NCBI RefSeq assembly: GCF_003052585.1
Contig: NZ_QASN01000014.1
Location: 1-64,000 of the forward strand
DNA length: 64,000 bases
Direction of reading: 5' to 3'
Source of the DNA: Pseudomonas mangrovi
GTDB taxonomy: Bacteria > Pseudomonadota > Gammaproteobacteria > Pseudomonadales > Pseudomonadaceae
Shown: positions 50,563 through 60,143 of the stretch, one piece after another
Layout: each line of letters starts with the position of its first letter
Position numbering within the stretch: position 1 is the stretch's first letter
The notes under the pieces: generated by a model
What the model was told of the DNA's origin: nothing
Seen by the model: the letters and a program-made list of their open reading frames with translations, nothing else
Databases searched by the model: none
Position numbers and translations under genes: made by a program

Positions 50563-51365
50563 GCGCAGGCGCTCTGTTGCGGCGCCGGGCTGTAGACCCG
50601 TGGTGCGCTCTGGTGGGGCAGGTGGATCAGGTTCAGGCGTTGGCGGCGCGCCCAGTCGACGGTCAGGCTGCTCGGCGCCGAGAGGCTGACCAGGGTCGAC
50701 AGTCCGGCGCGGACCGCCTTGTGAATCAGCTCCAGGCTGCAGCGGCTGGTGATCACGGCAAAGCCTGCGGCGGCGTCGATATCCGTGCGGGCGAGGGCGC
50801 CGATCAGCTTGTCGAGGGCGTTGTGCCGGCCGATGTCTTCGCGGCAGAGAATGATCTCGCCGTGCCGGTCGACGAACAGCGCCGCGTGCAGGGCGCCGCT
50901 GTCGCGGGCCAGGCGCTGGTGCTCGGCGATGCGCTGGCGCAACTGATGCAGATGCTGCACCGGCGGCAGGGCAGCGCCGGGCAGGTCGGGCAGCTCCGGC
51001 AGCGCCTGCTCCAGCGCGGCCACGCCACACAGGCCGCAGCCGCTGCTGCCGGCCAGCAGCCGGCGTTGGCGCTTGAGCGCCCAGAACGCGCGGTTGCTGA
51101 CCTGCAGCCGGGCCTCGCGGGCGTCACCGCTGCCATGCAGCTGGATGTCATAGATATCGTCGATGGACTCGATCAGGCCCTGGCCGATGCAGAAGCCGAC
51201 GGCGAAGTCTTCCAGATCGCTGGGCGAGACCATCATCACGGCCTGGCTCAGCTGGTTGCAGCTCAGCGCCAGGGCGCATTCGCTGGCGAGCGCGCTGGCG
51301 GTGGCGGCCGAGCCGGCGTGCAGTTCCAGGTAGTGATAGGCGGGCGCGGGCGGGTGGAGAGACAT
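50559..51365 (-). CDS. fdhD: Formate dehydrogenase accessory sulfurtransferase FdhD (268 aa)
   Basis: Transfers sulfur to the molybdenum cofactor of formate dehydrogenase. The sulfur-relay cysteines lie in SSGCGLCGV; other landmarks are FCIGQGLI, EDIGRHNALDKLIG and TSRCSLELIHKAV. Precedes and overlaps the molybdopterin enzyme gene (ATGA), which it presumably matures. Confidence 0.93.
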   Translation of the reverse strand: MSLHPPAPAYHYLELHAGSAATASALASECALALSCNQLSQAVMMVSPSDLEDFAVGFCIGQGLIESIDDIYDIQLHGSGDAREARLQVSNRAFWALKRQRRLLAGSSGCGLCGVAALEQALPELPDLPGAALPPVQHLHQLRQRIAEHQRLARDSGALHAALFVDRHGEIILCREDIGRHNALDKLIGALARTDIDAAAGFAVITSRCSLELIHKAVRAGLSTLVSLSAPSSLTVDWARRQRLNLIHLPHQSAPRVYSPAPQQSACA

Positions 51366-51458
51366 GGCGGCAACCTGCGGGCGAGACGGATTGTCGCAGC
51401 CTAGGTCGGTGTGTCGGGGGCGTCCAATCGTCGTTGCCGATGGTGTGATCGAGGCGCT

Positions 51459-52355
51459 TTATCGCTTCTCGGCAGTGGGCGTCGCCAGCGGCGCGGCGAG
51501 GGCGAAGCAGGCGTCGGCCAGCGCCGAGCGGGGCGCGCTGCGACGCATGATCAGGCCCAGCGGCGCGAGGGTACGGGCGTCTTCGATCGGCAGCAGGCTC
51601 AGGTGCGGCTGCAGCCTCTCCAGACCACTGTCGAGCGGCATCAGGGTGCAGCACAGGCCGGCACTGACCGCCTGCAGCAGGCTGTGCACCGAATCGCTTT
51701 CCAGGCGCAGCTGCGGTGTCAGCCCGCGGCTGCGCAGGGCGTGGTCGATCGACTGGCGAAAGTGCATGCCGCTGGACAGCAGGCCGAGCGGCAGTTGCGC
51801 CAGCTCGGCCCAGTCCGGCGCCTGTTCGAAGCGGAAGTGGCGGCGGTCATGCAGCAGGCCGATGCGCGTCTGCGCCAGCTCGAGGATGTCGAACTGGCTG
51901 CGGTCGAGACGATCTAGGTAGGACAGCCCCAGATCCAGCGCATTGCTCGCCAGCCGCTCGAGGATCGCCTCGCTGCTCAGCACCGATAGCTGGAAGCGCA
52001 GGTGCGGGTGCTGTTCGGCATAGACGGCGAGCAGGCGCATCGGATCGAAACCGCCGAGCGGCACCAGGCCCAGGCGCAGGGTGCCGACCAGTTGCCCGCG
52101 GCAGGCCGAGGCTTCGGCCAGCAGACCCTCGTGGGCGGCGATCAGGCTGCGTGCCCAGGCGAGGATGCGCTCGCCCTCGGCGCTGAAGCCTTCGAAGCGC
52201 TGGCCGCGACGCACCAGTTGCAGGCCCAGCTCGTCCTCCAGCTGGCGCAGGCGCATCGACAGGGTCGGCTGGGTGACGTGACAACGCTCGGCCGCCTGGC
52301 CGAAGTTGCCGGTCTCGGCCAGGGCGATCAGGTAGCGGGCCTGCTTGATGTCCAT
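51459..52355 (-). CDS. LysR-family transcriptional regulator (298 aa)
   Basis: N-terminal winged helix (ARYLIALAETGNFGQAAERCHVTQPTLSMRLRQLEDELG) and LysR effector domain (GTLRLGLVPLGGFDPMRLLA, SVHSLLQAVSAGLCCTLMP). Same strand and 93 bp upstream of fdhD; it resembles OxyR-like members in length. Likely controls fdhD and the molybdopterin enzyme or itself. Confidence 0.92.
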   Translation of the reverse strand: MDIKQARYLIALAETGNFGQAAERCHVTQPTLSMRLRQLEDELGLQLVRRGQRFEGFSAEGERILAWARSLIAAHEGLLAEASACRGQLVGTLRLGLVPLGGFDPMRLLAVYAEQHPHLRFQLSVLSSEAILERLASNALDLGLSYLDRLDRSQFDILELAQTRIGLLHDRRHFRFEQAPDWAELAQLPLGLLSSGMHFRQSIDHALRSRGLTPQLRLESDSVHSLLQAVSAGLCCTLMPLDSGLERLQPHLSLLPIEDARTLAPLGLIMRRSAPRSALADACFALAAPLATPTAEKR

Positions 52356-52383
52356 GGATCGACCTCGCTCGCTGGTCGGTGAC

Positions 52384-52848
52384 TCAGAGCTCGTCGTGCT
52401 CGCGGATCAGCACGCAGGCCAGGCCGTCGTCCTGCTCCAGGCACTCGTAGAGGTAGTACATCTGCACCCGGCCATCGGCCTCGCTGACCGCCACGTAGTC
52501 GCCCGGCTGCGGGCGGAAGTGCTGGCGGCTGCCGGGGGCGGCGCAGGGTTCGAGGCGCGCGGCGACGAAGTCCGCCGGGTCGCTGCCGTCGAAGTAGTCC
52601 TCGCAGGTCTGCTCGTCCCAGTCCGCCGGCGGCTGGAACGGGCCCTGCAGCAGCACGCGGGCATCGCCCAGGTCGAGCTCCTCGGCATCCGCGTCGTCCT
52701 CGTCAGGGCGGTACAGGCAGCAGTCGAGGCTGTCGGCATGTTCCAGCACTTCGCGGCGCGCCTGCAGGCGTTGCTGGGGGTCGACGCCATTGGCATCGCA
52801 GGCGGCCTGCCAGGCGGCGTCATCGGCGGTGAGTGGTTGCATGCTCAT
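52384..52848 (-). CDS. Conserved acidic protein of unknown function (154 aa)
   Basis: Very acidic soluble protein (RPDEDDADAEELDLGDARV, DYFDGSDPADFVAARLEP) with no motif I recognise; it looks like a Pseudomonas-specific hypothetical protein. ATG 52848 or the ATG two codons later (MQPLTADD). Ends 28 bp upstream of the lysR start. Confidence 0.72.
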   Translation of the reverse strand: MSMQPLTADDAAWQAACDANGVDPQQRLQARREVLEHADSLDCCLYRPDEDDADAEELDLGDARVLLQGPFQPPADWDEQTCEDYFDGSDPADFVAARLEPCAAPGSRQHFRPQPGDYVAVSEADGRVQMYYLYECLEQDDGLACVLIREHDEL

Positions 52849-52956
52849 GCTGCGGGCCCCGTGCGGGTAGGAGAGGGAGGCGGATCATCGCATTCGGCGA
52901 CATTTTAGGCACCCGTCGCGGGGCTGGGACTGTGCCGTGCAGACGGCAGAAACAAG

Positions 52957-52983
52957 AAAGGCCACTCGATTGAGTGGCCTTTC
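52957..52983 (-). terminator. Terminator of the first tRNA-fMet gene
   Basis: AAAGGCCACTC-GATT-GAGTGGCCTTT: perfect stem with T-run on the minus strand, ten bases after the tRNA 3-prime end. Confidence 0.9.
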
Positions 52984-52992
52984 CGATTGTTC

Positions 52993-53069
<77 letters not shown>

Positions 53070-53283
53070 GCGGTCATTCTATCCAGAAAGCTCGCACTGT
53101 CAATGGTTTATTGAATATTGATGGTCAGGTTTCATGGAAATGCTGAATGGAGGGCGGCGATCGATTCCACCGCGCAGGAAAAGCAGGTGCTCTGGGTCCG
53201 TCCAGGGTGGAGTCGGGTCAGCCGCGGTGGATGCTGGTGGAGCGCCCAGTGCTCAGAGTCGTTGCTGTGTGTTCCGATGGTCT

Positions 53284-53684
53284 GGTTTTCGCCCCCCCCC
53301 CGGCCGAGTCACTTTTTCTTGCATGCGGATCGCCGCCCGGCCCAAGAGAAAGTAACCAAAGAGAAGGGCACCCCGAGGCGTCAGATTCCTACGCAGGAGC
53401 GCGGGATCATCAGGGAATGATCGGCACGTTCAGGCCGCTCGGTGCCACGGTCCCCTTACAGAAGGCCGAGCGCAGGTGCCGCGCGGGAGGTGAGCGGCAT
53501 GGATGCCGCGAAAGTCAGGGTTGGGCCATGGAAGGCCCATCCCTGAAGGCCTCCGGAGTGGGACCGGAGCGAGGGAAGTCTGGCCGCAAAGCGGGCAGAC
53601 CCGGATGTTGGGGCGCGCTTTCTCTTTGGTTACTTTCTCTTTGCGCGTGCAAAGAGAAAGTAACTCGGCCGGGGGGCCGAAACC
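53284..53684. repeat. Roughly 400-bp element bounded by imperfect inverted repeats
   Basis: The left arm 53284-53376 and right arm 53608-53684 are inverse copies built on GGCCGAGTTACTTTCTCTT / AAGAGAAAGTAACCAAAGAG; each arm is itself a hairpin. No convincing protein in between. Looks like a non-autonomous, MITE-like element lying between the two tRNA genes. Confidence 0.6.
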
Positions 53685-53793
53685 CAGGCCATCCGACAAA
53701 TAAGTCAGTTGGTTCTGGCGCCGATGGATTGGCTACACGCTACCGATCACTCCCACGGAATCATCGGGGGCGGGTGCGCTGCGGTGTTCTTGG

Positions 53794-53825
53794 GGCGCAA
53801 TGCGCTGCGCTTATTGCGCCCTACG
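53794..53825. repeat. REP-like palindrome GGCGCAAT...ATTGCGCC-CTAC
   Basis: Further copy of the element at 5996, 9155 and 35996, between the two tRNA genes. Confidence 0.8.
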
Positions 53826-53897
53826 TGGGCGAGATAGCAGCCGGGGCGTGGGAACAATCGGCATCGGGGAGCCCACGCACAAAACCCGGGCACAAAA

Positions 53898-53926
53898 AAA
53901 AAGGCCACTCGATTGAGTGGCCTTTT
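53898..53926 (-). terminator. Terminator of the second tRNA-fMet gene
   Basis: The same AAGGCCACTC-GATT-GAGTGGCCTT stem as after copy 1, here with a longer T-run, so the terminator was duplicated together with the tRNA. Confidence 0.9.
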
Positions 53927-53933
53927 GGTGTTC

Positions 53934-54010
<77 letters not shown>

Positions 54011-54145
54011 GCGGCCATTCTATTCATCTGGCTCTGGCTGTCAACCCGAATCTTTCAAAAAATCTCGATCACTCAGATGCTTAGCGCGGCGGCGGTGCTA
54101 CCATTCCGCGCCTCTGGGCCTGCTCGGCGGGGCTTTTGGACCTTG

Positions 54146-55204
54146 GTGCGCAAGATCATTCACATCGATTGCGACTGTTTCTACGCAGCCATAGAGATGC
54201 GCGACGACCCGCGCCTGGCCGGTCGGGCGGTGGCAGTGGGTGGGGCGGCGGAGCGCCGTGGGGTGATCGCCACCTGCAATTACGAAGCACGTGCCTTCGG
54301 TGTGCGCTCGGCGATGCCGACCCGCAACGCGCTCAGGCTGTGCCCGGACCTGCTGATCCTCAAGCCACGCATGGACGCCTATCGCGAGGCGTCGCGGCAG
54401 ATTCACGCGATCCTGCGCGACTACAGCGAGCTGATCGAGCCGCTGTCGCTGGACGAAGCCTACCTGGAGGTCACCGACAGCCTGCATTTCGCCGGCAGCG
54501 CCACGCGCATCGCCGAGGACATCCGTCGGCGGGTGGCGGCCGATGTCGGCATCACGGTGTCCGCCGGGGTCGCGCCGAACAAGTTTCTGGCCAAGATCGC
54601 CAGCGACTGGAACAAGCCCGACGGGTTGTTCGTGATCCGCCCTGAACAGGTCGAAGGCTTCGTCGCCACGCTGCCGGTGGCGCGTCTGCACGGGGTCGGC
54701 AAGGTCACCGCCGAGCGCCTCAAGCGCCTGGGTATCGAACACTGCAGCCAGTTGCGCGAGTGGGATCGGCTGGCGCTGGTGCGCGAGTTCGGCAGTTTCG
54801 GTGAGCGCCTGTGGAGCCTGGCGCGCGGGGTCGATGAGCGCGCGGTACAGGTCGAGCACCGGCGCCAGTCGGTCAGCGTGGAGAACACTTTCGATGCCGA
54901 CCTGCCGGATCTGGCGGCTTGCCAGGCGCAACTACCGCAGCTGCTCGAACAGCTGCAGCGGAGGATGGCGCGGCTGGAGGCGGATTACCGCGCGGAGAAG
55001 CCTTTCGTGAAGCTGAAATTTCACGACTTCAGCCAGACCACCCTGGAGCAGGCGGGCGCCGGCTTCGCCCTGGACAACTATCGGCTGTTGCTGGCGGCGG
55101 CCTTTGCCCGGGGCGGCAAGCCGGTGCGGCTGCTCGGCGTCGGCATACGGCTGCGGCAGCTGCGCGGCGAGCATGAACAGCTGGAGCTGTTCGGCCGCGA
55201 CTGA
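54146..55204 (+). CDS. dinB: DNA polymerase IV (352 aa)
   Basis: Y-family translesion polymerase. Catalytic residues lie in KIIHIDCDCFYAAIEMRD and SLDEAYLEV; helix-hairpin-helix region LHGVGKVTAERLKRLG; little-finger domain to the end, closing with a beta-clamp-binding EQLELFG motif. I chose GTG 54146, which gives the usual N-terminus; an upstream ATG at 54077 adds 23 unlike residues. Backbone gene, present near rimO in P. aeruginosa. Confidence 0.95.
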   Translation: MRKIIHIDCDCFYAAIEMRDDPRLAGRAVAVGGAAERRGVIATCNYEARAFGVRSAMPTRNALRLCPDLLILKPRMDAYREASRQIHAILRDYSELIEPLSLDEAYLEVTDSLHFAGSATRIAEDIRRRVAADVGITVSAGVAPNKFLAKIASDWNKPDGLFVIRPEQVEGFVATLPVARLHGVGKVTAERLKRLGIEHCSQLREWDRLALVREFGSFGERLWSLARGVDERAVQVEHRRQSVSVENTFDADLPDLAACQAQLPQLLEQLQRRMARLEADYRAEKPFVKLKFHDFSQTTLEQAGAGFALDNYRLLLAAAFARGGKPVRLLGVGIRLRQLRGEHEQLELFGRD

Positions 55205-55353
55205 GCAGCCCTGGGATACATCCGAAAACGGGTGAGCAGCTCTGCCGAATGACGCCTGGCGAGGCGAGCCCGCCTCGACGGTCGTCCTGGCCGGGCTCGA
55301 CGCGCCAGGCGGCGACATCGCTCCGGCCCGTGCGACGCTCCTTCAGCGAACGG

Positions 55354-55758
55354 CTAGTACTCCTCGGACCAGAGGCGGATCGGCGCGCCTTCCCTGGGCC
55401 ACAGACGCAGCTGGTCGATCTCCGAGAAATCCCAGCGCTGTACCTCGGACAGCGCCTGCAGGAAACGCTGTTCCTGCTCCATCAGCGCTGGCGCGCAGGC
55501 CTTGCGGGTGCTGCCGGGCTGGCTGATGCTCAGCGTGCTGCCTTTGAGCTGATAGCCAGCGAACCAGTGGTTGCAGCCGCCGCTGCCGTAGGCACGGCCG
55601 TCGGCGCTGAAGGTGACGGTGAGATGGCTGCGGTCGATCAGCGGGCGCTCGCCGATCCACTCCACCACATAGGTGTGTTCCTGGCGGATAACGCTCGTTT
55701 CGCTGGCACAGCCGGCCAGAAAAACAGGCAGCAGCGCTGCTGCGGCGATGGCTCTCAT
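55354..55758 (-). CDS. META-domain (HslJ-like) lipoprotein (134 aa)
   Basis: Lipoprotein signal MRAIAAAALLPVFLAGC with lipobox LAGC. The mature part is a META domain: VTFSADGRAYGSGGCNHWFAGYQL and ALMEQEQRFLQALSEVQRW. Outer-membrane or periplasmic stress-associated proteins of the HslJ type have this fold. ATG 55758 with GGAGG upstream. Overlaps the upstream gene by ATGA. Confidence 0.88.
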   Translation of the reverse strand: MRAIAAAALLPVFLAGCASETSVIRQEHTYVVEWIGERPLIDRSHLTVTFSADGRAYGSGGCNHWFAGYQLKGSTLSISQPGSTRKACAPALMEQEQRFLQALSEVQRWDFSEIDQLRLWPREGAPIRLWSEEY

Positions 55759-56192
55759 GCGGTTTCCCTCCGACATGTTGGACACAGATGACGACCGGCC
55801 TGGCTGCTCCAGCCCAGTTCGGCGATGCGCGCTTCGGCAGCCGGCGCGCGGGCCTTCTCGCCGAGCGAGGAGTCCACGGCAAACTCGAAGTCCAGCTGCT
55901 TGCCGCAGCCGTCGCAGTCGACCTGCCAGTTGAGGATAGCCAGTTCCTTGAATACCGGGCCCTTGGCCACCGCGACCCATTGTCCGGGCGGATTGATCAG
56001 TTGGCGGACCTTGTCCACTGTCAGGCGCATGGACAGCTCGCGGCTGCCTTTGAGCGTCACCAGCAGGCTGTCACCGCCGCGGATCGAGCCGCCGTTGCCG
56101 GTGACCTGATAAAGGCCCGGCGCCAGTGCGCGGCATTCGATCAGGGTGTGCTGGGGGTTGAGCAGGGTGTAACGGAAATCGTGTTCGGCCAT
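55755..56192 (-). CDS. Conserved hypothetical protein with Cys pairs (145 aa)
   Basis: Soluble protein with two CxxC pairs, DCDGCGK (about 93-96) and LCPTCRR at the C-terminus, suggesting a zinc site. The rest is beta-rich (YQVTGNGGSIRGGDSLLVTLKG). I do not recognise a named family; it looks conserved in Pseudomonas. Four-base overlap with the META lipoprotein gene downstream. Confidence 0.78.
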   Translation of the reverse strand: MAEHDFRYTLLNPQHTLIECRALAPGLYQVTGNGGSIRGGDSLLVTLKGSRELSMRLTVDKVRQLINPPGQWVAVAKGPVFKELAILNWQVDCDGCGKQLDFEFAVDSSLGEKARAPAAEARIAELGWSSQAGRHLCPTCRRETA

Positions 56193-56268
56193 GGCCAGGA
56201 AGCGCCCGAGAGTTGCGAAGGCGGCGATGCTAGCACGACGGAACGGCCGTGCTGCCTTCGCTGGGTAG

Positions 56269-59031
56269 TCAGTCCGACAACGCGCCGCTGGTGTGGATCA
56301 GCAGGCGCTCGATGGCGGCGTCCAGATCGTCCAGCGCCGCCTGTGCCTTGGCGTCGTCCTGCTTGAGCAGGGTCTCGCTGCGCTGGCAGGCGGCACGCAA
56401 CTGCGGCACGCCGCAGTAGCGGGTGGCGCCGTGCAGGCGATGCACGCGCTCGATCAGTGCCAGGTGATCACCTTCGGTACGCGCCTGGCGGATGGTCTCG
56501 CGGTCGGTGCGCAGCGAGGCGAGCAGCATGTCGAGCATGTCGGCGGCAAGGTCGGCCTTGCCGGCCGCCAGGCGCAGGCCTTCCTCGGCATCGAGAACGC
56601 TGAGCGCCGCGTCGATACCGGCCGGCTCGCTCTTCTCGGCGGCCTCGGCCTGCAGCGCCAGGCCGGTCCACTTGAGTACCAGTTGGGCGAGCTGGCGCTC
56701 GCTGATCGGCTTGGTCATGTAGTCGTCCATGCCGGCCTGCAGCAGGGCGCGTTTCTCGTTGGCCAGGGCATGGGCGGTGAGGGCGACGATGGGAATGTGG
56801 CCATCGCCGGCTTCGTTTTCGCGGCGGCGGATTTCCTCGGTGGTCTGGCGGCCGTCCATGCCGGGCATCTGCACGTCCATGAAGACCAGATCGAAGGGCT
56901 CGTCAGCCAGCGCCTGCAGCGCGGCCATGCCGCTCTCCACCGCGCAGACCCGCGCGCCCATGTCCTCGAGCAGGGTCTGTACCAGCAGCAGGTTGGCCGG
57001 GTTGTCGTCGACGCAGAGGATCCGTGGCGCCGGCCCAATGCGCAGCGCTGACGCACTGCCGCCATCGGTGCCGGGCGCCTGGCCGAGCAGCGCAATCAGT
57101 GCCCGCTGCAGCTTGCGCGTGCAGGGCGGCTTGGCCAGCAGTTGCCGGTGACCGTCGGGCAGTACTTCGTGATAGAGCGCCTGTTCGGTGGTCGGGCAGA
57201 GCACCAGGGTCTTGCAGTCGAGGGCTTCCAGTTCGCCGATCTGCTGTTGCAGCTCCTCGGGCGGCAAGCGTTCCAGCGTCGCGCCGAGCAGTACCAGGCG
57301 AATCGCCGCGGCGCTGCCACGCTGGGAGACGACTGCGGCGCGCAGGGCCAGCAGGTCATCGAAGGCCTGGACTTCCAGGCCGCAATCCTCGAGCTGGTGC
57401 TGCAGCGCCTGGCGTGCCAGCGGATGGGTTTCGAGGATCGCCGCGCGTGTGCCGAGCAGGGGCGCGCGGGGCAGGTCTTCGGCATCGGCGCGGGCCTTGG
57501 GCAGGCTCAGGCTGATCCAGAATTCCGAGCCTTTGCCGGGGATGCTGGCGACGCCGATCTCGCCGCCCATCTGCTCGACCAGGCGCTTGGAGATGACCAG
57601 GCCCAGGCCGGTGCCGCCCGCCTGGCGCGACAGCGAGTTGTCGGCCTGGCTGAAGGCCTGGAACAGCGCGCGCTGATCGGCTTCGGACAAGCCGATGCCG
57701 GTGTCCTGCACGCTGATGCGCAGTTGCGCGCGGTCGTCGCGGTCATCCTCGAGCATGGCGCGCAGGGTGATGGTGCCTTCATTGGTGAACTTGATCGCGT
57801 TGCTCACCAGGTTGGTGAGGATCTGCTTGAGCCGCAGCGGGTCGCCGATCAGCGCCAGCGGGGTGTCGCGGTAGACCAGGCTGACCAGCTCCAGGGACTT
57901 CTCATGGGCCGTCGGGGCGAGGATGGTCAGGGTGTCCTGCAGCAGGTCGCGCAGATTGAAGGGAATGCTCTCGAGCATCAGCTTGCCGGCTTCGATCTTC
58001 GAGAAGTCGAGGATCTCGTTGATGATCCCCAACAGGCTGTCGGCGGACTTGCTGATGGTCGCCAGGTAGTCGTACTGGCGCGGGGTCAGCTCGCTCTTCT
58101 GCAGCAGGTTGGCGAAACCGAGGATGCCGTTGAGCGGAGTGCGGATCTCGTGGCTCATGTTGGCGAGGAACTCGGACTTGATCCGGCTGGCTTCCAGCGC
58201 CTCCTTGCGGGCGAAGTCCAGTTCGATGTTCTGGATCTCGATGGTCTCCAGGTTCTGCCGCACATCGTCGGTGGCCTGATCGATGCTGTGCTGCAGTTCT
58301 TCCTGGGCGTTCTGCAGTGCCTCGGTCATGCGGTTGATGCCTGAGGCCAGTTCGTCCAGCTCGTGGCTGCCCAGCGGTGGCAGGCGGGTTTCCAGATGGC
58401 CTTCCTTGATCAGTGCGACGCTCTGCTGGATCTGCTGCAGCGGCGCGCTGATCGCCCGGCTCATGCGCAGGGCCAGCAGGGCGGTGACCACCAGGCCGGT
58501 GACGATCAGCAGCAGGCTGGTGATCAGGCTGCGATAGCCGCGCAGCAGGGTGCCCTGGTGCGACAGCTCCAGCTCGATCCAGCCGAGCAGGCGCTGCGGC
58601 TCGACGCTGTCGGCATCCCCGGAGAGGGCGAGATGGCGACCATAGACCGGCAGCAGAAAGCGCGTGGCATCGTTGCCGCTGTGCATGGTCGGCAGGCTGG
58701 TGTCGCCGATCGGCTCGGGATTGAGCATGCGCGGCCCGGCGTGGGCCAGGCGCTGGCGATCCGAGGAAAGAAAGGACACGGTGCGTACGTCGGGCTGGTC
58801 GAGGGCGTCGCTGGCGATGCGCAGCAGCCGCGCCTCGTCGTTGCGCGCCAGCGCCGGGGCGGAGAGAGGGGCCATCTGCTCGACCACCAGTTGCCCGCGC
58901 TGCAGCAGCTGCGCCTGCATGTCGACCAGCTGCATGCCGGTGAAGTAGCCGCCCAGGACCAGCGCCAGCAGGCTCGACGGCAGCAGAGTCAGCAGCAGGA
59001 CGCGGCCCTTGATTCCCAGATCCTTGAACAC
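56269..59031 (-). CDS. gacS: Hybrid sensor kinase GacS (920 aa)
   Basis: Membrane sensor that controls secondary metabolism and the Rsm RNAs through GacA. Order: N-terminal helix, periplasmic domain, second helix ([20 protein letters not shown], about 170), HAMP, HisKA with [17 protein letters not shown], HATPase ([17 protein letters not shown]), receiver ([15 protein letters not shown]) and a C-terminal Hpt domain ([13 protein letters not shown]). Starts with GTG at 59031 after AGGAGAGG. Length matches GacS. Backbone. Confidence 0.96.
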   Translation of the reverse strand: MFKDLGIKGRVLLLTLLPSSLLALVLGGYFTGMQLVDMQAQLLQRGQLVVEQMAPLSAPALARNDEARLLRIASDALDQPDVRTVSFLSSDRQRLAHAGPRMLNPEPIGDTSLPTMHSGNDATRFLLPVYGRHLALSGDADSVEPQRLLGWIELELSHQGTLLRGYRSLITSLLLIVTGLVVTALLALRMSRAISAPLQQIQQSVALIKEGHLETRLPPLGSHELDELASGINRMTEALQNAQEELQHSIDQATDDVRQNLETIEIQNIELDFARKEALEASRIKSEFLANMSHEIRTPLNGILGFANLLQKSELTPRQYDYLATISKSADSLLGIINEILDFSKIEAGKLMLESIPFNLRDLLQDTLTILAPTAHEKSLELVSLVYRDTPLALIGDPLRLKQILTNLVSNAIKFTNEGTITLRAMLEDDRDDRAQLRISVQDTGIGLSEADQRALFQAFSQADNSLSRQAGGTGLGLVISKRLVEQMGGEIGVASIPGKGSEFWISLSLPKARADAEDLPRAPLLGTRAAILETHPLARQALQHQLEDCGLEVQAFDDLLALRAAVVSQRGSAAAIRLVLLGATLERLPPEELQQQIGELEALDCKTLVLCPTTEQALYHEVLPDGHRQLLAKPPCTRKLQRALIALLGQAPGTDGGSASALRIGPAPRILCVDDNPANLLLVQTLLEDMGARVCAVESGMAALQALADEPFDLVFMDVQMPGMDGRQTTEEIRRRENEAGDGHIPIVALTAHALANEKRALLQAGMDDYMTKPISERQLAQLVLKWTGLALQAEAAEKSEPAGIDAALSVLDAEEGLRLAAGKADLAADMLDMLLASLRTDRETIRQARTEGDHLALIERVHRLHGATRYCGVPQLRAACQRSETLLKQDDAKAQAALDDLDAAIERLLIHTSGALSD

Positions 59032-59223
59032 CCTGCCTCTCCTGGTTGCGATGGTGGCGGGCAGTGTAGCGGCTGGCCGGCGCCCGGCAATAGCACGGCC
59101 AACAAGGAGAAACAGCTTGGTGCTTTGGTCAGGTGCGGCCGGCCAGGTGCGGCCGGCCAGGTATGGCAGGTTCGCGTTTGCCGCTATCATGTGCGCCCCG
59201 AAATGGAATCGCACACCGCTGCC

Positions 59224-60117
59224 ATGAATTTCCCCACCATCGCCGATTGCGTCGGCAACACCCCGCTGGTGCGTCTGCAGCGCCTGCCGGGCGCGACCAG
59301 CAATACCCTTCTGGTGAAGCTGGAGGGCAACAATCCCGCCGGTTCGGTCAAGGATCGCCCGGCGCTGTCGATGATCGAGCGCGCCGAGCGGCGTGGCGAC
59401 ATCCAGCCCGGTGATCGACTGATCGAGGCGACTTCGGGCAACACCGGCATCGCCCTGGCGATGGCGGCGGCGATCAAGGGTTACCAGATGACCCTGATCA
59501 TGCCGGACAACTCCAGTGCCGAGCGCAAGGCGGCGATGACCGCCTATGGCGCCGAGCTGATCCTGGTGAGCAAGCAAGCCGGCATGGAGGGCGCCCGCGA
59601 CCTGGCGCTGCAGATGCAGGCCGACGGCCACGGCAAGGTGCTCGACCAGTTCGGCAACGGTGACAACCCGCAGGCGCACTATCACGGCACCGGCCCGGAA
59701 ATCTGGCAGCAGACCGCCGGCAGCATCACCCACTTCATCAGCTCGATGGGAACCACCGGCACCATCATGGGCGTTTCGCGCTACCTCAAGGAGCAGAACC
59801 CGGCGGTGCAGATCGTCGGCCTGCAGCCGATGGAAGGGGCGGCGATTCCCGGCATCCGGCGCTGGCCCGAGGAGTACCTGCCGAGCATCTTCGAGGCCAG
59901 TCGAGTCGACCGGGTGATCGACATGGGCCAGGACGAAGCCGAGCAGACCATGCGCCGCCTGGCGCGCGAGGAAGGCATCTTCTGCGGGGTTTCCTCCGGC
60001 GGCGCGGTGGCGGCCATGCTGCGTCTGTCGCGGGAAGTCGAGAACGCGGTGATGGTCGCGATCATCTGCGACCGGGGCGACCGCTACCTGTCCACCGGTG
60101 TCTATGACCAGCGCTGA
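59224..60117 (+). CDS. cysM: Cysteine synthase B (297 aa)
   Basis: PLP enzyme making cysteine from O-acetylserine with sulfide or thiosulfate. PLP-lysine in [13 protein letters not shown], substrate loop [16 protein letters not shown], phosphate loop [16 protein letters not shown]; the [11 protein letters not shown] segment is typical of CysM. Divergent from gacS, as in P. aeruginosa. Confidence 0.95.
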   Translation: MNFPTIADCVGNTPLVRLQRLPGATSNTLLVKLEGNNPAGSVKDRPALSMIERAERRGDIQPGDRLIEATSGNTGIALAMAAAIKGYQMTLIMPDNSSAERKAAMTAYGAELILVSKQAGMEGARDLALQMQADGHGKVLDQFGNGDNPQAHYHGTGPEIWQQTAGSITHFISSMGTTGTIMGVSRYLKEQNPAVQIVGLQPMEGAAIPGIRRWPEEYLPSIFEASRVDRVIDMGQDEAEQTMRRLAREEGIFCGVSSGGAVAAMLRLSREVENAVMVAIICDRGDRYLSTGVYDQR

Positions 60118-60143
60118 GCGGCGGCTGCCCGCGGAGGCCATCC

